Shown here in pieces: positions 1 to 8,346 of a stretch of 64,000 nucleotides of DNA. The notes below the pieces were generated by a model that was not told where the DNA came from, made no database searches, and was given only the letters and a program-made list of their open reading frames with translations. Made by a program: the position numbers and the translations under genes. Source of the stretch: Myceligenerans crystallogenes (GTDB taxonomy: Bacteria; Actinomycetota; Actinomycetes; Actinomycetales; Cellulomonadaceae); NCBI RefSeq assembly GCF_039529775.1, contig NZ_BAAANL010000010.1, positions 1-64,000 on the forward strand. Direction: 5' to 3'. Within the stretch, counting starts at the first letter, position 1; each line of letters starts with the position of its first letter.

Positions 1-22
1 GGGAGAGTAGGACGCCGCCGGA
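1..22 (+). rRNA. rrf: 3' end of 5S rRNA (partial)
   Basis: The first bases (GGGAGAGTAGG then CGCCGCCGGA) match the conserved 3' strand of actinobacterial 5S rRNA. Only the last ~22 nt are inside the window, and two rho-independent terminators follow immediately, as expected at the end of an rrn operon. The identification rests on recall of the 5S consensus; the rest of the gene lies upstream of position 1. Confidence 0.75.
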
Positions 23-35
23 CTTCTTTTCAGAC

Positions 36-73
36 AGGAACCCCCTTGAGCCCACCAGCCCAAGGGGGTTCCT
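36..73 (+). terminator. rrn operon terminator
   Basis: A perfect 13-bp inverted repeat (36-48 with 61-73, arm AGGAACCCCCTTG) encloses a 12-nt loop directly after the 5S end. This is the strongest intrinsic terminator at the start of the window and probably ends the rRNA operon. Confidence 0.85.
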
Positions 74-90
74 GCATTCCCGCACACCGC

Positions 91-120
91 AAGCCCCCGA
101 GCCACCCGGCCCGAGGGCTT
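91..120 (+). terminator. second hairpin after the rrn operon
   Basis: AAGCCC (91-96) pairs with GGGCTT (115-120), with partial pairing inside, and TCTCC follows. It is a weaker back-up terminator in tandem with the 36-73 hairpin. Confidence 0.55.
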
Positions 121-225
121 TCTCCGTTCCCGGGACACGCGTCGCCTTGGTCGGCGTAGGCCGGGACCCCGCCACCACGGGCAGAATCCCGCCGTTCCGC
201 GAGCGTCGTCGGCTCCCACCGGCAC

Positions 226-238
226 TAGACTGGCGTCT
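226..238 (+). promoter_or_regulatory. leaderless -10 of gatC
   Basis: TAGACT (226-231) lies 7 nt before the gatC ATG. No Shine-Dalgarno sequence is present between them, so transcription probably starts at the start codon. Confidence 0.55.
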
Positions 239-535
239 ATGTCCACCATCTCCCGAGACGAGGTCGCGCGCGTCGCCGGCCTGGCCCGGATCGACCTGCG
301 TCCTGACGAGGTCGACCGTCTCGCCGGTGAGCTCGACGTGATCGTCGAGTCGATCGCCCGCGTCAGCCAGGTCGCCACCGCCGATGTGCCCGCGACCAGC
401 CACCCGCTCCCGCTCACCAACGTGTTCCGCGACGACGTCCCGCAGCAGCCGCTCTCGCAGCAGGACGTCCTGGCTTCGGCACCGGAGCAGGAGGACGGCC
501 GGTTCCTCGTCCCGCAGATCCTCGGGGAGGAATGA
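239..535 (+). CDS. gatC: Asp-tRNA(Asn)/Glu-tRNA(Gln) amidotransferase subunit C
   Basis: This 98-aa protein is the small GatC subunit. It clamps GatA to GatB and shuttles no substrate itself. The family pattern is clear: an N-terminal EVARVAGLARI helix, the HPLPLTNVFRDD segment near residues 60-70 and a C-terminal FLVPQIL. It is the first gene of gatCAB, separated from gatA by only 3 nt. The start is chosen because it is leaderless behind TAGACT and gives the usual family length. With GatA and GatB it converts misacylated Glu-tRNA(Gln) (and possibly Asp-tRNA(Asn)) in the cytoplasm. Confidence 0.96.
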   Translation: MSTISRDEVARVAGLARIDLRPDEVDRLAGELDVIVESIARVSQVATADVPATSHPLPLTNVFRDDVPQQPLSQQDVLASAPEQEDGRFLVPQILGEE

Positions 536-538
536 GAG

Positions 539-2068
539 ATGACCAGTGACATCACGCGCCTGAGCGCGGCGGAGCTCGCCGCCGCCCTCGCGGACGGCTC
601 CGTCACCAGCGTCGAGGCCACGCAGGCCCACCTGGACCGCATCGCCGCCGTCGACGGCGACCTGAACTCCTTCCTGCACGTCAGCGACGCCGACGCCCTC
701 GCCACGGCGGCCGAGGTCGACGCCCGGCGGGCCGCCGGCGAGGACCTGCACGTCCTGGCCGGCGTCCCGATCGCGGTGAAGGACGTCGTCGTCACCAAGG
801 GCATGCCGACCACCGCGGGGTCGAAGATCCTGGAGGGCTGGATCCCGCCGTACGACGCGACGCTCGTCGAGCGCCTCAAGGCGGCCGGCCTGCCCATCCT
901 CGGCAAGACCAACATGGACGAGTTCGCCATGGGCTCCTCCACCGAGCACTCGGCCTACGGCAACACGAGGAACCCGTGGGACCTGGAGCGCATCCCCGGC
1001 GGCTCCGGCGGCGGGTCCGCCGCCGCGGTCGCGGCGTTCGAGGCGCCGCTCGCGATCGGCACGGACACCGGCGGTTCGATCCGCCAGCCCGGCGCCGTCA
1101 CCGGCACCGTCGGCGTGAAGCCGACCTACGGCGGGGTCTCCCGCTACGGGCTCATCGCCATGGCGAGCAGCCTCGACCAGGCGGGCCCCGTCACCCGCAC
1201 GGTGGCCGACGCCGCCCTGCTCCACGAGCTCATCGGCGGCCACGACCCGCGTGACTCCACCTCGATCGACGAGCCGATGCCCGGCCTCGTCGAGGCCGCC
1301 CGCCAGGGTGCCGCCGGCGACCTGTCCGGCCTGCGGGTGGGCGTCGTCAAGGAGCTCTCGGGCGAGGGCTACCAGGCGGGCGTGAGCGCCCGCTTCGAGG
1401 AGTCGCTCGAGCAGCTGCGGAGCCTGGGCGCCGAGATCGTCGAGGTCTCCTGTCCGCACTTCACCTACGCCCTGGACGCGTACTACCTGATCATGCCGTC
1501 GGAGGCGTCGAGCAACCTCGCCAAGTTCGACGGCATGCGGTTCGGCCTGCGCGTCGAGCCGGCCGACGGCCCGGTCACCGCCGAGCGCGTCATGGCCGCC
1601 ACCCGCGGCGCCGGGTTCGGCGACGAGGTCAAGCGCCGCATCATCCTCGGCACCTACGCGCTCAGCGCCGGGTACTACGACGCCTACTACGGCAGCGCCC
1701 AGAAGATCCGCACGCTGATCCAGCGCGACTTCGACGCGGCGTTCACCCGGGCGGACGTCCTTGTCTCGCCGACGGCGCCCACCACGGCCTTCAAGTTCGG
1801 CGAGAAGTTGGACGACCCGCTGGCGATGTACCTGAACGACGTCGCGACGATCCCGGCCAACCTCGCCGGCGTGCCGGGCATGTCCGTGCCGAACGGCCTG
1901 TCCGACGACGGTCTCCCGGTCGGGTTCCAGATCCTGGCCCCCGCCAAGGCGGACGACCGCATGTACCGGGTGGGCGCCGCCCTCGAGGCCGCGCTCGAGA
2001 AGACCTGGGGCGCGCCTCTCCTGACCAGGGCCCCTGAGCTGAAGACGATGACGGAGCTGAGCCGATGA
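539..2068 (+). CDS. gatA: Glu-tRNA(Gln) amidotransferase subunit A (amidase)
   Basis: This 509-aa amidase-signature protein releases ammonia from glutamine for tRNA transamidation. The Ser-cisSer-Lys triad is visible: Lys81 (AVKD), Ser156 (PGGSGGGS) and Ser180 (TDTGGS), within the glycine-rich amidase signature at about 150-185. Length is normal for GatA. GAGGAATGAGAG just upstream supplies a ribosome-binding site overlapping the gatC end, and the stop overlaps the gatB start (ATGA at 2065-2068), so the three subunits are translationally coupled. Confidence 0.97.
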   Translation: MTSDITRLSAAELAAALADGSVTSVEATQAHLDRIAAVDGDLNSFLHVSDADALATAAEVDARRAAGEDLHVLAGVPIAVKDVVVTKGMPTTAGSKILEGWIPPYDATLVERLKAAGLPILGKTNMDEFAMGSSTEHSAYGNTRNPWDLERIPGGSGGGSAAAVAAFEAPLAIGTDTGGSIRQPGAVTGTVGVKPTYGGVSRYGLIAMASSLDQAGPVTRTVADAALLHELIGGHDPRDSTSIDEPMPGLVEAARQGAAGDLSGLRVGVVKELSGEGYQAGVSARFEESLEQLRSLGAEIVEVSCPHFTYALDAYYLIMPSEASSNLAKFDGMRFGLRVEPADGPVTAERVMAATRGAGFGDEVKRRIILGTYALSAGYYDAYYGSAQKIRTLIQRDFDAAFTRADVLVSPTAPTTAFKFGEKLDDPLAMYLNDVATIPANLAGVPGMSVPNGLSDDGLPVGFQILAPAKADDRMYRVGAALEAALEKTWGAPLLTRAPELKTMTELSR

Positions 2069-3576
2069 CCGCCGCAACGACGACCGACCTCGTGGCCTAC
2101 GACGACGCCGTCCGCCGGTACGACCCGGTGCTCGGCATCGAGGTGCACGTCGAGCTCGGCACGAGGACCAAGATGTTCTGCGCGGCCGAGGTCGAGTTCG
2201 GCGGCGAGCCGAACACGCAGACCACGCCCGTCTCGATGGGCCTGCCGGGTGCGCTGCCCGTCGTCAACGGCAAGGCCGTCGAGTACGCGATCCGCATCGG
2301 CCTCGCGCTGAACTGCCGGATCGCGGAGTCCTGCCGGTTCGCGCGGAAGAACTACTTCTACCCCGACGTCCCGAAGAACTTCCAGACCTCCCAGTACGAC
2401 GAGCCCATCGCCTACGACGGCTGGATCGACGTCGAGCTGGAGGACGGCGAGGTCTTCCGCGTCGAGATCGAGCGCGCCCACATGGAGGAGGACGCGGGCA
2501 AGAACACGCACGTCGGCGGTTCGACCGGCCGGATCCACGGTGCCGAGTACAGCCTCGTCGACTACAACCGTGCGGGCATCCCGCTGGTGGAGATCGTGAC
2601 CCGCCCGATCGAGGGTGCGGGCGAGCGCGCCCCCGAGGTCGCCCGCGCGTACGTGCAGACCCTGCGCGACATCTTCCGCGCGCTGGACGTGTCCGAGGCC
2701 CGCATGGAGCGCGGCAACGTCCGCGCGGACGTGAACCTCTCCCTGCGTCCCACCCCGGAGTCGCCGCTGGGCACCCGCACCGAGACGAAGAACGTCAACT
2801 CGTTCCGCTCGGTCGAGCGGTCCGTGCGGTACGAGATCTCGCGGCAGGCCGCGGTGCTGGACGCCGGCGACATCGTCGTCCAGGAGACGCGGCACTGGCA
2901 CGAGGACACCGGCATCACGACGTCGGGCCGCGTGAAGTCGGACGCCGAGGACTACCGCTACTTCCCCGAGCCGGACCTCGTGCCGGTCGCCCCGAGCCGC
3001 GATTGGATCGAGGAGATCCGGTCGTCGCTGCCGGAGATGCCGGTCGCGCGGCGCCGCCGGCTGCAGGGCGAGTGGGGCTACGCCGACGCCGAGATGCGCG
3101 ATGTCGTCAACGCCGGCGCGCTCGACCTCATCGAGGCCACCGTCGCGGGCGGCACCACGCCCGCCGGGGCCCGCAAGTGGTGGATGGGCGAGCTGGCCCG
3201 CCGCGCCAAGCAGGACGAGGTGTCCCTCGAGTCGCTGTCCGTCACGCCCGCGCAGATCGCCGAGCTCGAGCAGCTCATCGCGGACGGCAAGATCAACGAC
3301 AAGCTGGCGCGCCAGGTGCTCGAGGGCGTGCTCGCGGGCGAGGGCGACCCGGGCGCCGTCGTCGACGCGCGCGGCCTCGCGGTCGTGTCCGACGACGGCG
3401 CGCTGCTGGCCGCCGTCGACGAGGCGCTGGCCGCGCAGCCCGACGTCGCCGAGAAGGTGCGGGGCGGGAACCAGGGCCCGGTCGGCGCGATCATCGGCGC
3501 GGTGATGAAGACGACCAAGGGGCAGGCGGACGCGAAGCGCGTGCGTGAGCTCATCCTGGAGCGGATCGGTCAGTGA
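2065..3576 (+). CDS. gatB: Glu-tRNA(Gln) amidotransferase subunit B
   Basis: This 503-aa subunit binds the misacylated tRNA and carries the kinase/transamidase site that activates the Glu-tRNA carboxylate. It begins with the hallmark GIEVHVELGT near residue 30. It continues through the cradle domain (CRFARKNYFYPDVPKNFQ, KNVNSFRSVERS, YRYFPEPDL) and ends with the YqeY-like tail (GNQGPVGAIIGAVMK). It starts by a 4-nt overlap with gatA and its stop overlaps the GTG of the next gene. Confidence 0.97.
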   Translation: MTAATTTDLVAYDDAVRRYDPVLGIEVHVELGTRTKMFCAAEVEFGGEPNTQTTPVSMGLPGALPVVNGKAVEYAIRIGLALNCRIAESCRFARKNYFYPDVPKNFQTSQYDEPIAYDGWIDVELEDGEVFRVEIERAHMEEDAGKNTHVGGSTGRIHGAEYSLVDYNRAGIPLVEIVTRPIEGAGERAPEVARAYVQTLRDIFRALDVSEARMERGNVRADVNLSLRPTPESPLGTRTETKNVNSFRSVERSVRYEISRQAAVLDAGDIVVQETRHWHEDTGITTSGRVKSDAEDYRYFPEPDLVPVAPSRDWIEEIRSSLPEMPVARRRRLQGEWGYADAEMRDVVNAGALDLIEATVAGGTTPAGARKWWMGELARRAKQDEVSLESLSVTPAQIAELEQLIADGKINDKLARQVLEGVLAGEGDPGAVVDARGLAVVSDDGALLAAVDEALAAQPDVAEKVRGGNQGPVGAIIGAVMKTTKGQADAKRVRELILERIGQ

Positions 3577-4151
3577 CCAGGGGCCCGGTGCTGCAGGGCG
3601 AGCTGGTGCGCCTGCGGCCGATGGAGGCACGGGACGCGGCGCGCCTGTGGGAGGCGGTCCAGGACCCGGAGGGCCGCCGCCTGACGGGGACCACCCGGCC
3701 TCTCGGGCGCGAGGAGATCGACGAGTGGGCGGCGACGGTCGCGGGGCGGCCGGGGCGGTTCGACTGGGCGATCGTCCCCGCGGCGACCCGCAACGGGGTG
3801 CCGGTCAGCGACGAGCTGATCGGCGAGATCGTGCTGAACGACGTCGACGACGCCGCGCGGTCGGCGACCCTGCGGCTCCAGATGCTGCCCAACTACCGTG
3901 GCCGGGGCTACGGCCGGGAGGCCATCGAGGGGGTGCTCCGGTTCGCCTTCGCGGGCGTGCCGGACCACCCCGGCCCGGGCCTGCACCGCGTGAGCCTGCA
4001 CGTGCTGAGCATCAACCCGCGGGCGAAGGCGCTGTACGAGTCGCTGGGCTTCCGCGAGGAGGGGCGCCTCCGGGACGTGTACCCGGACGGTGGCACCTGG
4101 GCCGACGCCCATGTCATGAGCATCCTGGAGGACGAGTTCACGGTGTCGTAG
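3573..4151 (+). CDS. GNAT-family N-acetyltransferase, RimJ/RimL-like
   Basis: This 192-aa protein has the GNAT fold typical of ribosomal-protein alanine acetyltransferases: LVRLRPMEARDAARLW at the N-terminus, the acetyl-CoA loop NYRGRGYGREA near residue 110, and HVLSINPRAKALYESLGFREEG near 150. The substrate is unknown. The GTG start overlaps the gatB stop (GTGA), placing it as the fourth gene of the gat operon, although no functional link to tRNA amidation is evident. A long hairpin follows. Confidence 0.85.
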   Translation: MTRGPVLQGELVRLRPMEARDAARLWEAVQDPEGRRLTGTTRPLGREEIDEWAATVAGRPGRFDWAIVPAATRNGVPVSDELIGEIVLNDVDDAARSATLRLQMLPNYRGRGYGREAIEGVLRFAFAGVPDHPGPGLHRVSLHVLSINPRAKALYESLGFREEGRLRDVYPDGGTWADAHVMSILEDEFTVS

Positions 4152-4166
4152 ACGCCGGTGCCTCGA

Positions 4167-4217
4167 GGCCGGGCGGCACGACGGCGGCATGTCATCCCGT
4201 CGTCGTGCCGCCCGGCC
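4167..4217. terminator. bidirectional terminator between acetyltransferase and DoxX genes
   Basis: Perfect 17-bp arms (4167-4183 and 4201-4217, GGCCGGGCGGCACGACG) flank a 17-nt loop. The hairpin sits between two convergent genes and has no long T-tract. Confidence 0.75.
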
Positions 4218-4247
4218 CCGGACCGCGGTCCCGGGCCGGCCCTCGGA

Positions 4248-4781
4248 TCAGCGGAGCCAGGTGCGGGTGCCGGGGATCGGGGAGTTCGCCCAGGCGCGGC
4301 CGAGGCCCCAGGTGTCGCCGGCGTTGGTGACCGCGAAGGTGACGACCAGCGCGAGGTAGATCACGTGGTTGTCGACGATCGGGTTGGTCGAGCCCGCGGC
4401 GAACGGCCAGGCCGCGAGCCACAGCAGGAGCATGATGAGCCCGCCGGCGAACGCCGCGACGCGCAGGCCGATACCGAGGATGAGGGCGACGCCCGTCCCG
4501 AACATGCCAAGGATGAACAGGACGTCGCTCACCGGGCCGGCGAGGCCCGCGAAGAGCCCGGCGAGCGGGCCCTCGATGTGGCTGAGATATCCGGCGGCGG
4601 GGGACTGGCCCGCCACCCATGCGCCCTCCGGCGGCGTGGCGTAACCGAGCCCGAACGTCTTGTCGAGTGCCGGCCACAGGAAGACGAAGCCGAGGAGGAT
4701 GCGGCACACCGCGAGCAGCCGTGCAGCGGTGCCGCTGACGGTGATGTCACCGCTGATGGGAGCGATCTCAGTTTTGGTCAT
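4248..4781 (-). CDS. DoxX-family membrane protein
   Basis: This 177-aa protein has about four hydrophobic segments (residues ~20-40, 80-100, 105-130, 145-165) and the DoxX-type start ARLLAVCRILLGFVFLWPALDKTFGLG. The family covers small quinone-linked or redox-stress membrane proteins, and the exact role here is unknown. The ATG lies 7 nt after a TAAGCT hexamer (4789-4794, minus strand), so the mRNA is probably leaderless. A LacI-type palindrome lies 40-60 bp upstream. It follows the ecfT gene on the same strand but appears to have its own promoter. Confidence 0.8.
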   Translation of the reverse strand: MTKTEIAPISGDITVSGTAARLLAVCRILLGFVFLWPALDKTFGLGYATPPEGAWVAGQSPAAGYLSHIEGPLAGLFAGLAGPVSDVLFILGMFGTGVALILGIGLRVAAFAGGLIMLLLWLAAWPFAAGSTNPIVDNHVIYLALVVTFAVTNAGDTWGLGRAWANSPIPGTRTWLR

Positions 4782-4821
4782 GGGCGGCAGCTTAGGGGGT
4801 CAATGAGGTCATATCGGCAGG

Positions 4822-4840
4822 CCGCGAAACGTTTACGCGG
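4822..4840. promoter_or_regulatory. LacI-family-like operator upstream of the DoxX gene
   Basis: CGCGAAACGTTTACGCG is a near-palindrome centred on AAACGTTT, the core typical of LacI/PurR-family sites. It lies between the ecfT stop and the putative DoxX promoter. No regulator gene is adjacent, so this is an inference from shape only. Confidence 0.35.
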
Positions 4841-4845
4841 CACTT

Positions 4846-5658
4846 TCAGGCAGGTCGCACGTCCGGGACAGACAACGGCAGCCAAAGCGCCGCCGCGATG
4901 AGGGCCCACGTCACCGCGACGAGCACGATGTCGCCGCCGCGGAACGGCAGCAGGATCCGCTCCGTGCGGGCCGGGTGGGCACCGAACGCGCGGGCGTCCA
5001 TCGCCAGCGCCACACGTTCGGCATGGCGCAGCGCGCCCGCCAGGAGCGGCACCAGGTAGCCGGTCCCGCGCCGGATCGCGGCCAGCGGGCCGCGGCCGCG
5101 CGCGGTGCCGCGCACGCGATGGGCGGCCCGGATCTGGGCGAGCTCGCGGGAGAACCGCGGCACGAACCGGAACGAGGCCAGCGCCGTGTACCCGATCCGG
5201 TACGGCACGCGGAGGTTCTGCACGGCGGCGCGGACGACGTCGGGCCCGGTCGACGCGACCCCGGGGACCAGCGCGAGGGCGAGGACGGCGCCGAGCCGCA
5301 GGGAGATCGCGAGTCCCGCGAGCCAGGTGCCCAGGCGGTACTCGAACGGGCCGGCGGCCAGGAGCAGGGGCGTGCCGGCGACGTCGTCGGCCGGCGTCCA
5401 CAGGCCGAGCGTGAGCGAGGCGAACAGCGTGAACAGCACCGGCCCGGCGAACACCAGGACCCGGTGGCGCGTGGGCACCCGGACGCCGGCGGCGACGGCG
5501 AGGGTCGCGAGCACGAGCAGCGCACAGGGCGTGGCCGGGCCGGGTGCGGTGAACGCCACGACGATGCCCGGGGCGACGGCGGCTGCCACCGCGAGCGGGT
5601 TGGCGCGCTGGAGCAGCCGCGGGCGCTCGACGCGCGCGTACGGGCTGGTGGCGGTCAT
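4846..5658 (-). CDS. ecfT: ECF transporter transmembrane (T) component
   Basis: This 270-aa membrane protein couples ATPase movement to the substrate-binding subunit of an energy-coupling-factor importer. It is hydrophobic through residues ~20-130. It ends with the cytosolic coupling region containing the Ala-Arg-Gly type motif (RAAHRVRGTARGRG) and the typical PLLAGALRHAERVALAMDARAFG. The ATG overlaps the stop of the fused ATPase gene by 4 nt, so gene order is S, AA, T as in YkoEDC-type systems. It probably acts with both neighbours in one complex. Confidence 0.93.
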   Translation of the reverse strand: MTATSPYARVERPRLLQRANPLAVAAAVAPGIVVAFTAPGPATPCALLVLATLAVAAGVRVPTRHRVLVFAGPVLFTLFASLTLGLWTPADDVAGTPLLLAAGPFEYRLGTWLAGLAISLRLGAVLALALVPGVASTGPDVVRAAVQNLRVPYRIGYTALASFRFVPRFSRELAQIRAAHRVRGTARGRGPLAAIRRGTGYLVPLLAGALRHAERVALAMDARAFGAHPARTERILLPFRGGDIVLVAVTWALIAAALWLPLSVPDVRPA

Positions 5659-7592
5659 GCGCGGGCTCCCGGGTTCGGGTGACGGGCGGCGTCAGGCTCG
5701 GGCAGGGTTGCGACGCCGGCCGTCGGCGGGCCTGCGGTGCCGGGGTCCGCCAGGGCTGTGGCGTCCGGCTCGGTGTGGCCCGCGGGGTCAGGCCCCGGTA
5801 GGTCCGCGAGGCGGGTGACGCCGGACCACCGGGTGCCGTGCAGGGCCTCGGCGAGCGGCGGGCGGCGCAGCCCGGCGTCGTCGAGCGTGCCCGACGCGAT
5901 GACCTGCGCGGCGGGGCCGTGAGCGGCGACGCGGCCCCCGGCCAGGACCAGGACGTGGGTGGCGTGCTCCGCCACGAGCTGCAGGTCGTGCGTCGCGACG
6001 ACGACGGCGGTTCCCGCGGCCACGAGGTCGTCCAGGAGGGTGAGCAGTTCCGCGGCCCGCTCCCGGTCCTGGCCGAAGGTCGGCTCGTCGAGCACGAGGA
6101 TCCGGGCCCCGCCGATCAGCGCCGTGCCCACCGACAGCCGGCGCTTCTGCCCGCCCGACAGCAGGAACGGGTGCGCGGCGCGATGGGTGCGCAGGCCGAA
6201 CCGGCCGAGCATGTCGTCCACCCGGGCGTCGGTCCCGGCGCGGTCCAGGCCGCGCAGCTCGAGCGCGTGGGCGAGCTCCTCGGCGACCGTGTGCCGGACG
6301 AACTGGTGCTCCGGGTTCTGGAAGACGTAACCGACGCGGGACGCGAGGTCCCGCAGGTCCGCGCGGGCCGGATCGAGCCCGGCGACGCGCACGGCGCCAG
6401 GAGGTGGTGGCTCGACGCCGGCGATCGCCCGCAGCAGCGTGGACTTCCCGGCCCCGTTCACGCCGACGACGGCGTGCAGTTCCCCGGCCCGCACGCGCAG
6501 CGACACCCGGTCGAGGACGACGGTGCCCGTGGCCTCCCGCCGGCGCCGGGTCAGCCCGTGCCCGCCGCGCCGCACGACGAGGTCGTCGACCTGCACGACC
6601 GGTGGCGCGGCGTCCGGCTCCGGCGTTCCGGCGATGCCGGCTGCCGGGGCCGAGGAGGTCTCGGACCAAGGTTCCGGGTCGGCGTCCTCGCCGGTGAGCA
6701 GCGCGTTGAGCTCGCCGGGCGTCAGCGGCAGCGGGGACGACGGCGGGAGCACGCCCGCGTCCCGGAGCCGGCGGCCGGCGAGGGTCGCCGTCGGGAGCCA
6801 GACGCCGAGCTCGGCCAGCTCGTCGGCGTGGCCCGCCAGGATGTCCCGTGCCGGGCCGTCGAGGACCACCCGCCCGCGGCGGTCCAGGGCGACCACGCGG
6901 GTGACCAGGTCCGCGCAGGCGTCGAGGTTGTGCTCGACGAGCAGCACGGCGCGGTCGCCGTCGGCCACGACCTCGGTGAGGGTCGCGTAGAACTCCTCGA
7001 TGCCGGCGGGATCGAGGTTCGCCGTCGGCTCGTCCAGGACCAGCACGGGCGACGCCTGCGCGAGCGCGCACGCGACCGCGAGCCGTTGCCGGCCGCCGCC
7101 GGACAGGATGCCCGGGTCGTCGTCGCGGCGCTCCCAGAGGCCCACGCGGCGTAGCGCGTCCTCGGCGCGGCGCAGGATCTCGTCCGGCGCCAGGAGCAGG
7201 TTCTCCGGCCCGAAGCAGACCTCGTCCAGCACCGAGCCGGTGACGACGCTCGCGTCCGGGTCCTGGAACACCATGGCCACGTGCTCCGCGAGCCGGCCCA
7301 CCGGCGTCGTCGTCGCGTCGAGATGGTCGGGTCCGACGACGACGGCGCCGCGCAGCTCCGCGGGGACGGACTGCGGCACCAGGCCGTTCAGGGTGAGCGC
7401 GAAGGTCGACTTGCCGCAGCCCGACGGGCCGAGCAGCAGCACCACCTCGCCGGCCGAGAGCGTCAGCGAGACGGCGGCCGGGGTGAAGCCGGCGTGGCCC
7501 TGATGGCGCACGCCGACGTCGTCGGCCCTGATCAGAACCGTGCCGGACGGCCCCGTCCGGACCGGGCCGCTCGTGGCCGGCCGCGTGCTCAC
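5655..7592 (-). CDS. ECF transporter duplicated ATPase (two ABC domains in one chain)
   Basis: This 645-aa protein contains two ABC ATPase domains. The first has Walker A GPSGCGKS at ~55-62, Walker B VLVLDEPTANLD and a variant signature LSGGGRQR. The second has Walker A GVNGAGKS, canonical LSGGQKRR and Walker B ILVLDEPTFGQD. The fusion replaces separate EcfA1/EcfA2 and is typical of YkoD-type energising modules. A Pro/Ala-rich tail of ~60 residues is low complexity. The GTG start overlaps the S-component stop (GTGA). Substrate is decided by the S subunit, not here. Confidence 0.93.
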   Translation of the reverse strand: MSTRPATSGPVRTGPSGTVLIRADDVGVRHQGHAGFTPAAVSLTLSAGEVVLLLGPSGCGKSTFALTLNGLVPQSVPAELRGAVVVGPDHLDATTTPVGRLAEHVAMVFQDPDASVVTGSVLDEVCFGPENLLLAPDEILRRAEDALRRVGLWERRDDDPGILSGGGRQRLAVACALAQASPVLVLDEPTANLDPAGIEEFYATLTEVVADGDRAVLLVEHNLDACADLVTRVVALDRRGRVVLDGPARDILAGHADELAELGVWLPTATLAGRRLRDAGVLPPSSPLPLTPGELNALLTGEDADPEPWSETSSAPAAGIAGTPEPDAAPPVVQVDDLVVRRGGHGLTRRRREATGTVVLDRVSLRVRAGELHAVVGVNGAGKSTLLRAIAGVEPPPPGAVRVAGLDPARADLRDLASRVGYVFQNPEHQFVRHTVAEELAHALELRGLDRAGTDARVDDMLGRFGLRTHRAAHPFLLSGGQKRRLSVGTALIGGARILVLDEPTFGQDRERAAELLTLLDDLVAAGTAVVVATHDLQLVAEHATHVLVLAGGRVAAHGPAAQVIASGTLDDAGLRRPPLAEALHGTRWSGVTRLADLPGPDPAGHTEPDATALADPGTAGPPTAGVATLPEPDAARHPNPGARA

Positions 7593-8191
7593 GCCTCGGT
7601 GACCGTGACGACCGTGTCCGTGCTGCGGCGGCCCAGGCCCTGCCGCTCGAGCTGCCGCGCCACGTTCTGCGCGAGCAGGGTCACCGCGACGGCCACGACG
7701 ACGGCGCCCGCCAGCGAGATCACGACGCCCCAGGGGTAGAACCCGGCGGGCAGGAACGCGGAGCCGTCCGTGTTCACCGCCGTCACGAGGGTCGCGAAGT
7801 AGGCGGCGCTCGCCACCACGAGCGCCACGACCGAGCCGGTGCGCACGTACCCGTCGGACCAGCGGCGGTACAGCGTGACCAGGAACGGCAGCTCGATGAT
7901 GATCCCGGCGGCCAGGAAGTTCACCAGCATCGCGAACCCGTTGGGCGTGACGAGGTTGACCACCCCCGCGAAGACCATGGTCAGCAGGCCGACGCCGGGC
8001 GCGCGGAACAGCGCGAGCGAGATCAGGGCGGGCAGGGCCCAGATGCCCAGGCTGATCGTGTACAGCGTGTAGGCGAACCAGGTCTGCGGCAGGAGCAGCA
8101 GGCTCCAGTTGAGCGCCGCGATGACGATGCCGCCGGCCGCGCCGATGGCGGCGCAGCTGAGCAAGAGGCGGGTGGAGTGCCGTGTGGCCAT
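7589..8191 (-). CDS. ECF transporter substrate-binding (S) component, YkoE-like
   Basis: This 200-aa membrane protein has about five hydrophobic helices and begins MATRHSTRLLLSC. I chose this ATG because AGGAG lies 7 nt upstream; an in-frame start at 8299 would add 36 polar residues without a ribosome-binding site. Sequence character and operon order (S, fused ATPase, T) match YkoE-type ECF systems, which are linked to thiamine precursors in other bacteria. I see no TPP riboswitch upstream; instead there is a DtxR/IdeR-like box 64-82 bp before the start. The real substrate is therefore open. Confidence 0.82.
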   Translation of the reverse strand: MATRHSTRLLLSCAAIGAAGGIVIAALNWSLLLLPQTWFAYTLYTISLGIWALPALISLALFRAPGVGLLTMVFAGVVNLVTPNGFAMLVNFLAAGIIIELPFLVTLYRRWSDGYVRTGSVVALVVASAAYFATLVTAVNTDGSAFLPAGFYPWGVVISLAGAVVVAVAVTLLAQNVARQLERQGLGRRSTDTVVTVTEA

Positions 8192-8254
8192 GTCGTGCTC
8201 CTGGAGGGGGTGCCGGGACGTGCAGTGTGGCGGCGCCGGAACGGCGCCGCGCTG

Positions 8255-8273
8255 TGAGGGCAGCCTAACCTTA
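8255..8273. promoter_or_regulatory. DtxR/IdeR-like iron box
   Basis: TGAGGGCAGCCTAACCTTA matches 15 of 19 positions of the palindromic DtxR/IdeR consensus as I recall it (TTAGGTTAGSCTAACCTAA). It lies in the divergent gap between the ECF operon (start 8191, minus) and ilvD (start 8347, plus), closer to the ECF operon. It suggests iron-dependent repression of the transporter. Confidence 0.55.
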
Positions 8274-8334
8274 TGGCAGGGTGCTCCGGGCGTCCGCACT
8301 GTGGCCGCGGCTTCCGAGGGATGGACGGCGGACG

Positions 8335-8346
8335 TAGTGTGGGTTC
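8335..8346 (+). promoter_or_regulatory. leaderless -10 of ilvD
   Basis: TAGTGT (8335-8340) is followed by 6 nt and then the ilvD ATG. There is no Shine-Dalgarno sequence. Confidence 0.5.

Noticed and set aside
1687..3630. A 647-codon antisense frame over gatA-gatB
   Set aside because: Composition is that of a GC-bias shadow; the opposite strand encodes intact, well-conserved GatA and GatB.
8192..8346. TPP riboswitch before the YkoE-like ECF operon
   Set aside because: The conserved CTGAGA and ACC-TGATCTG elements are absent from both strands of the gap.
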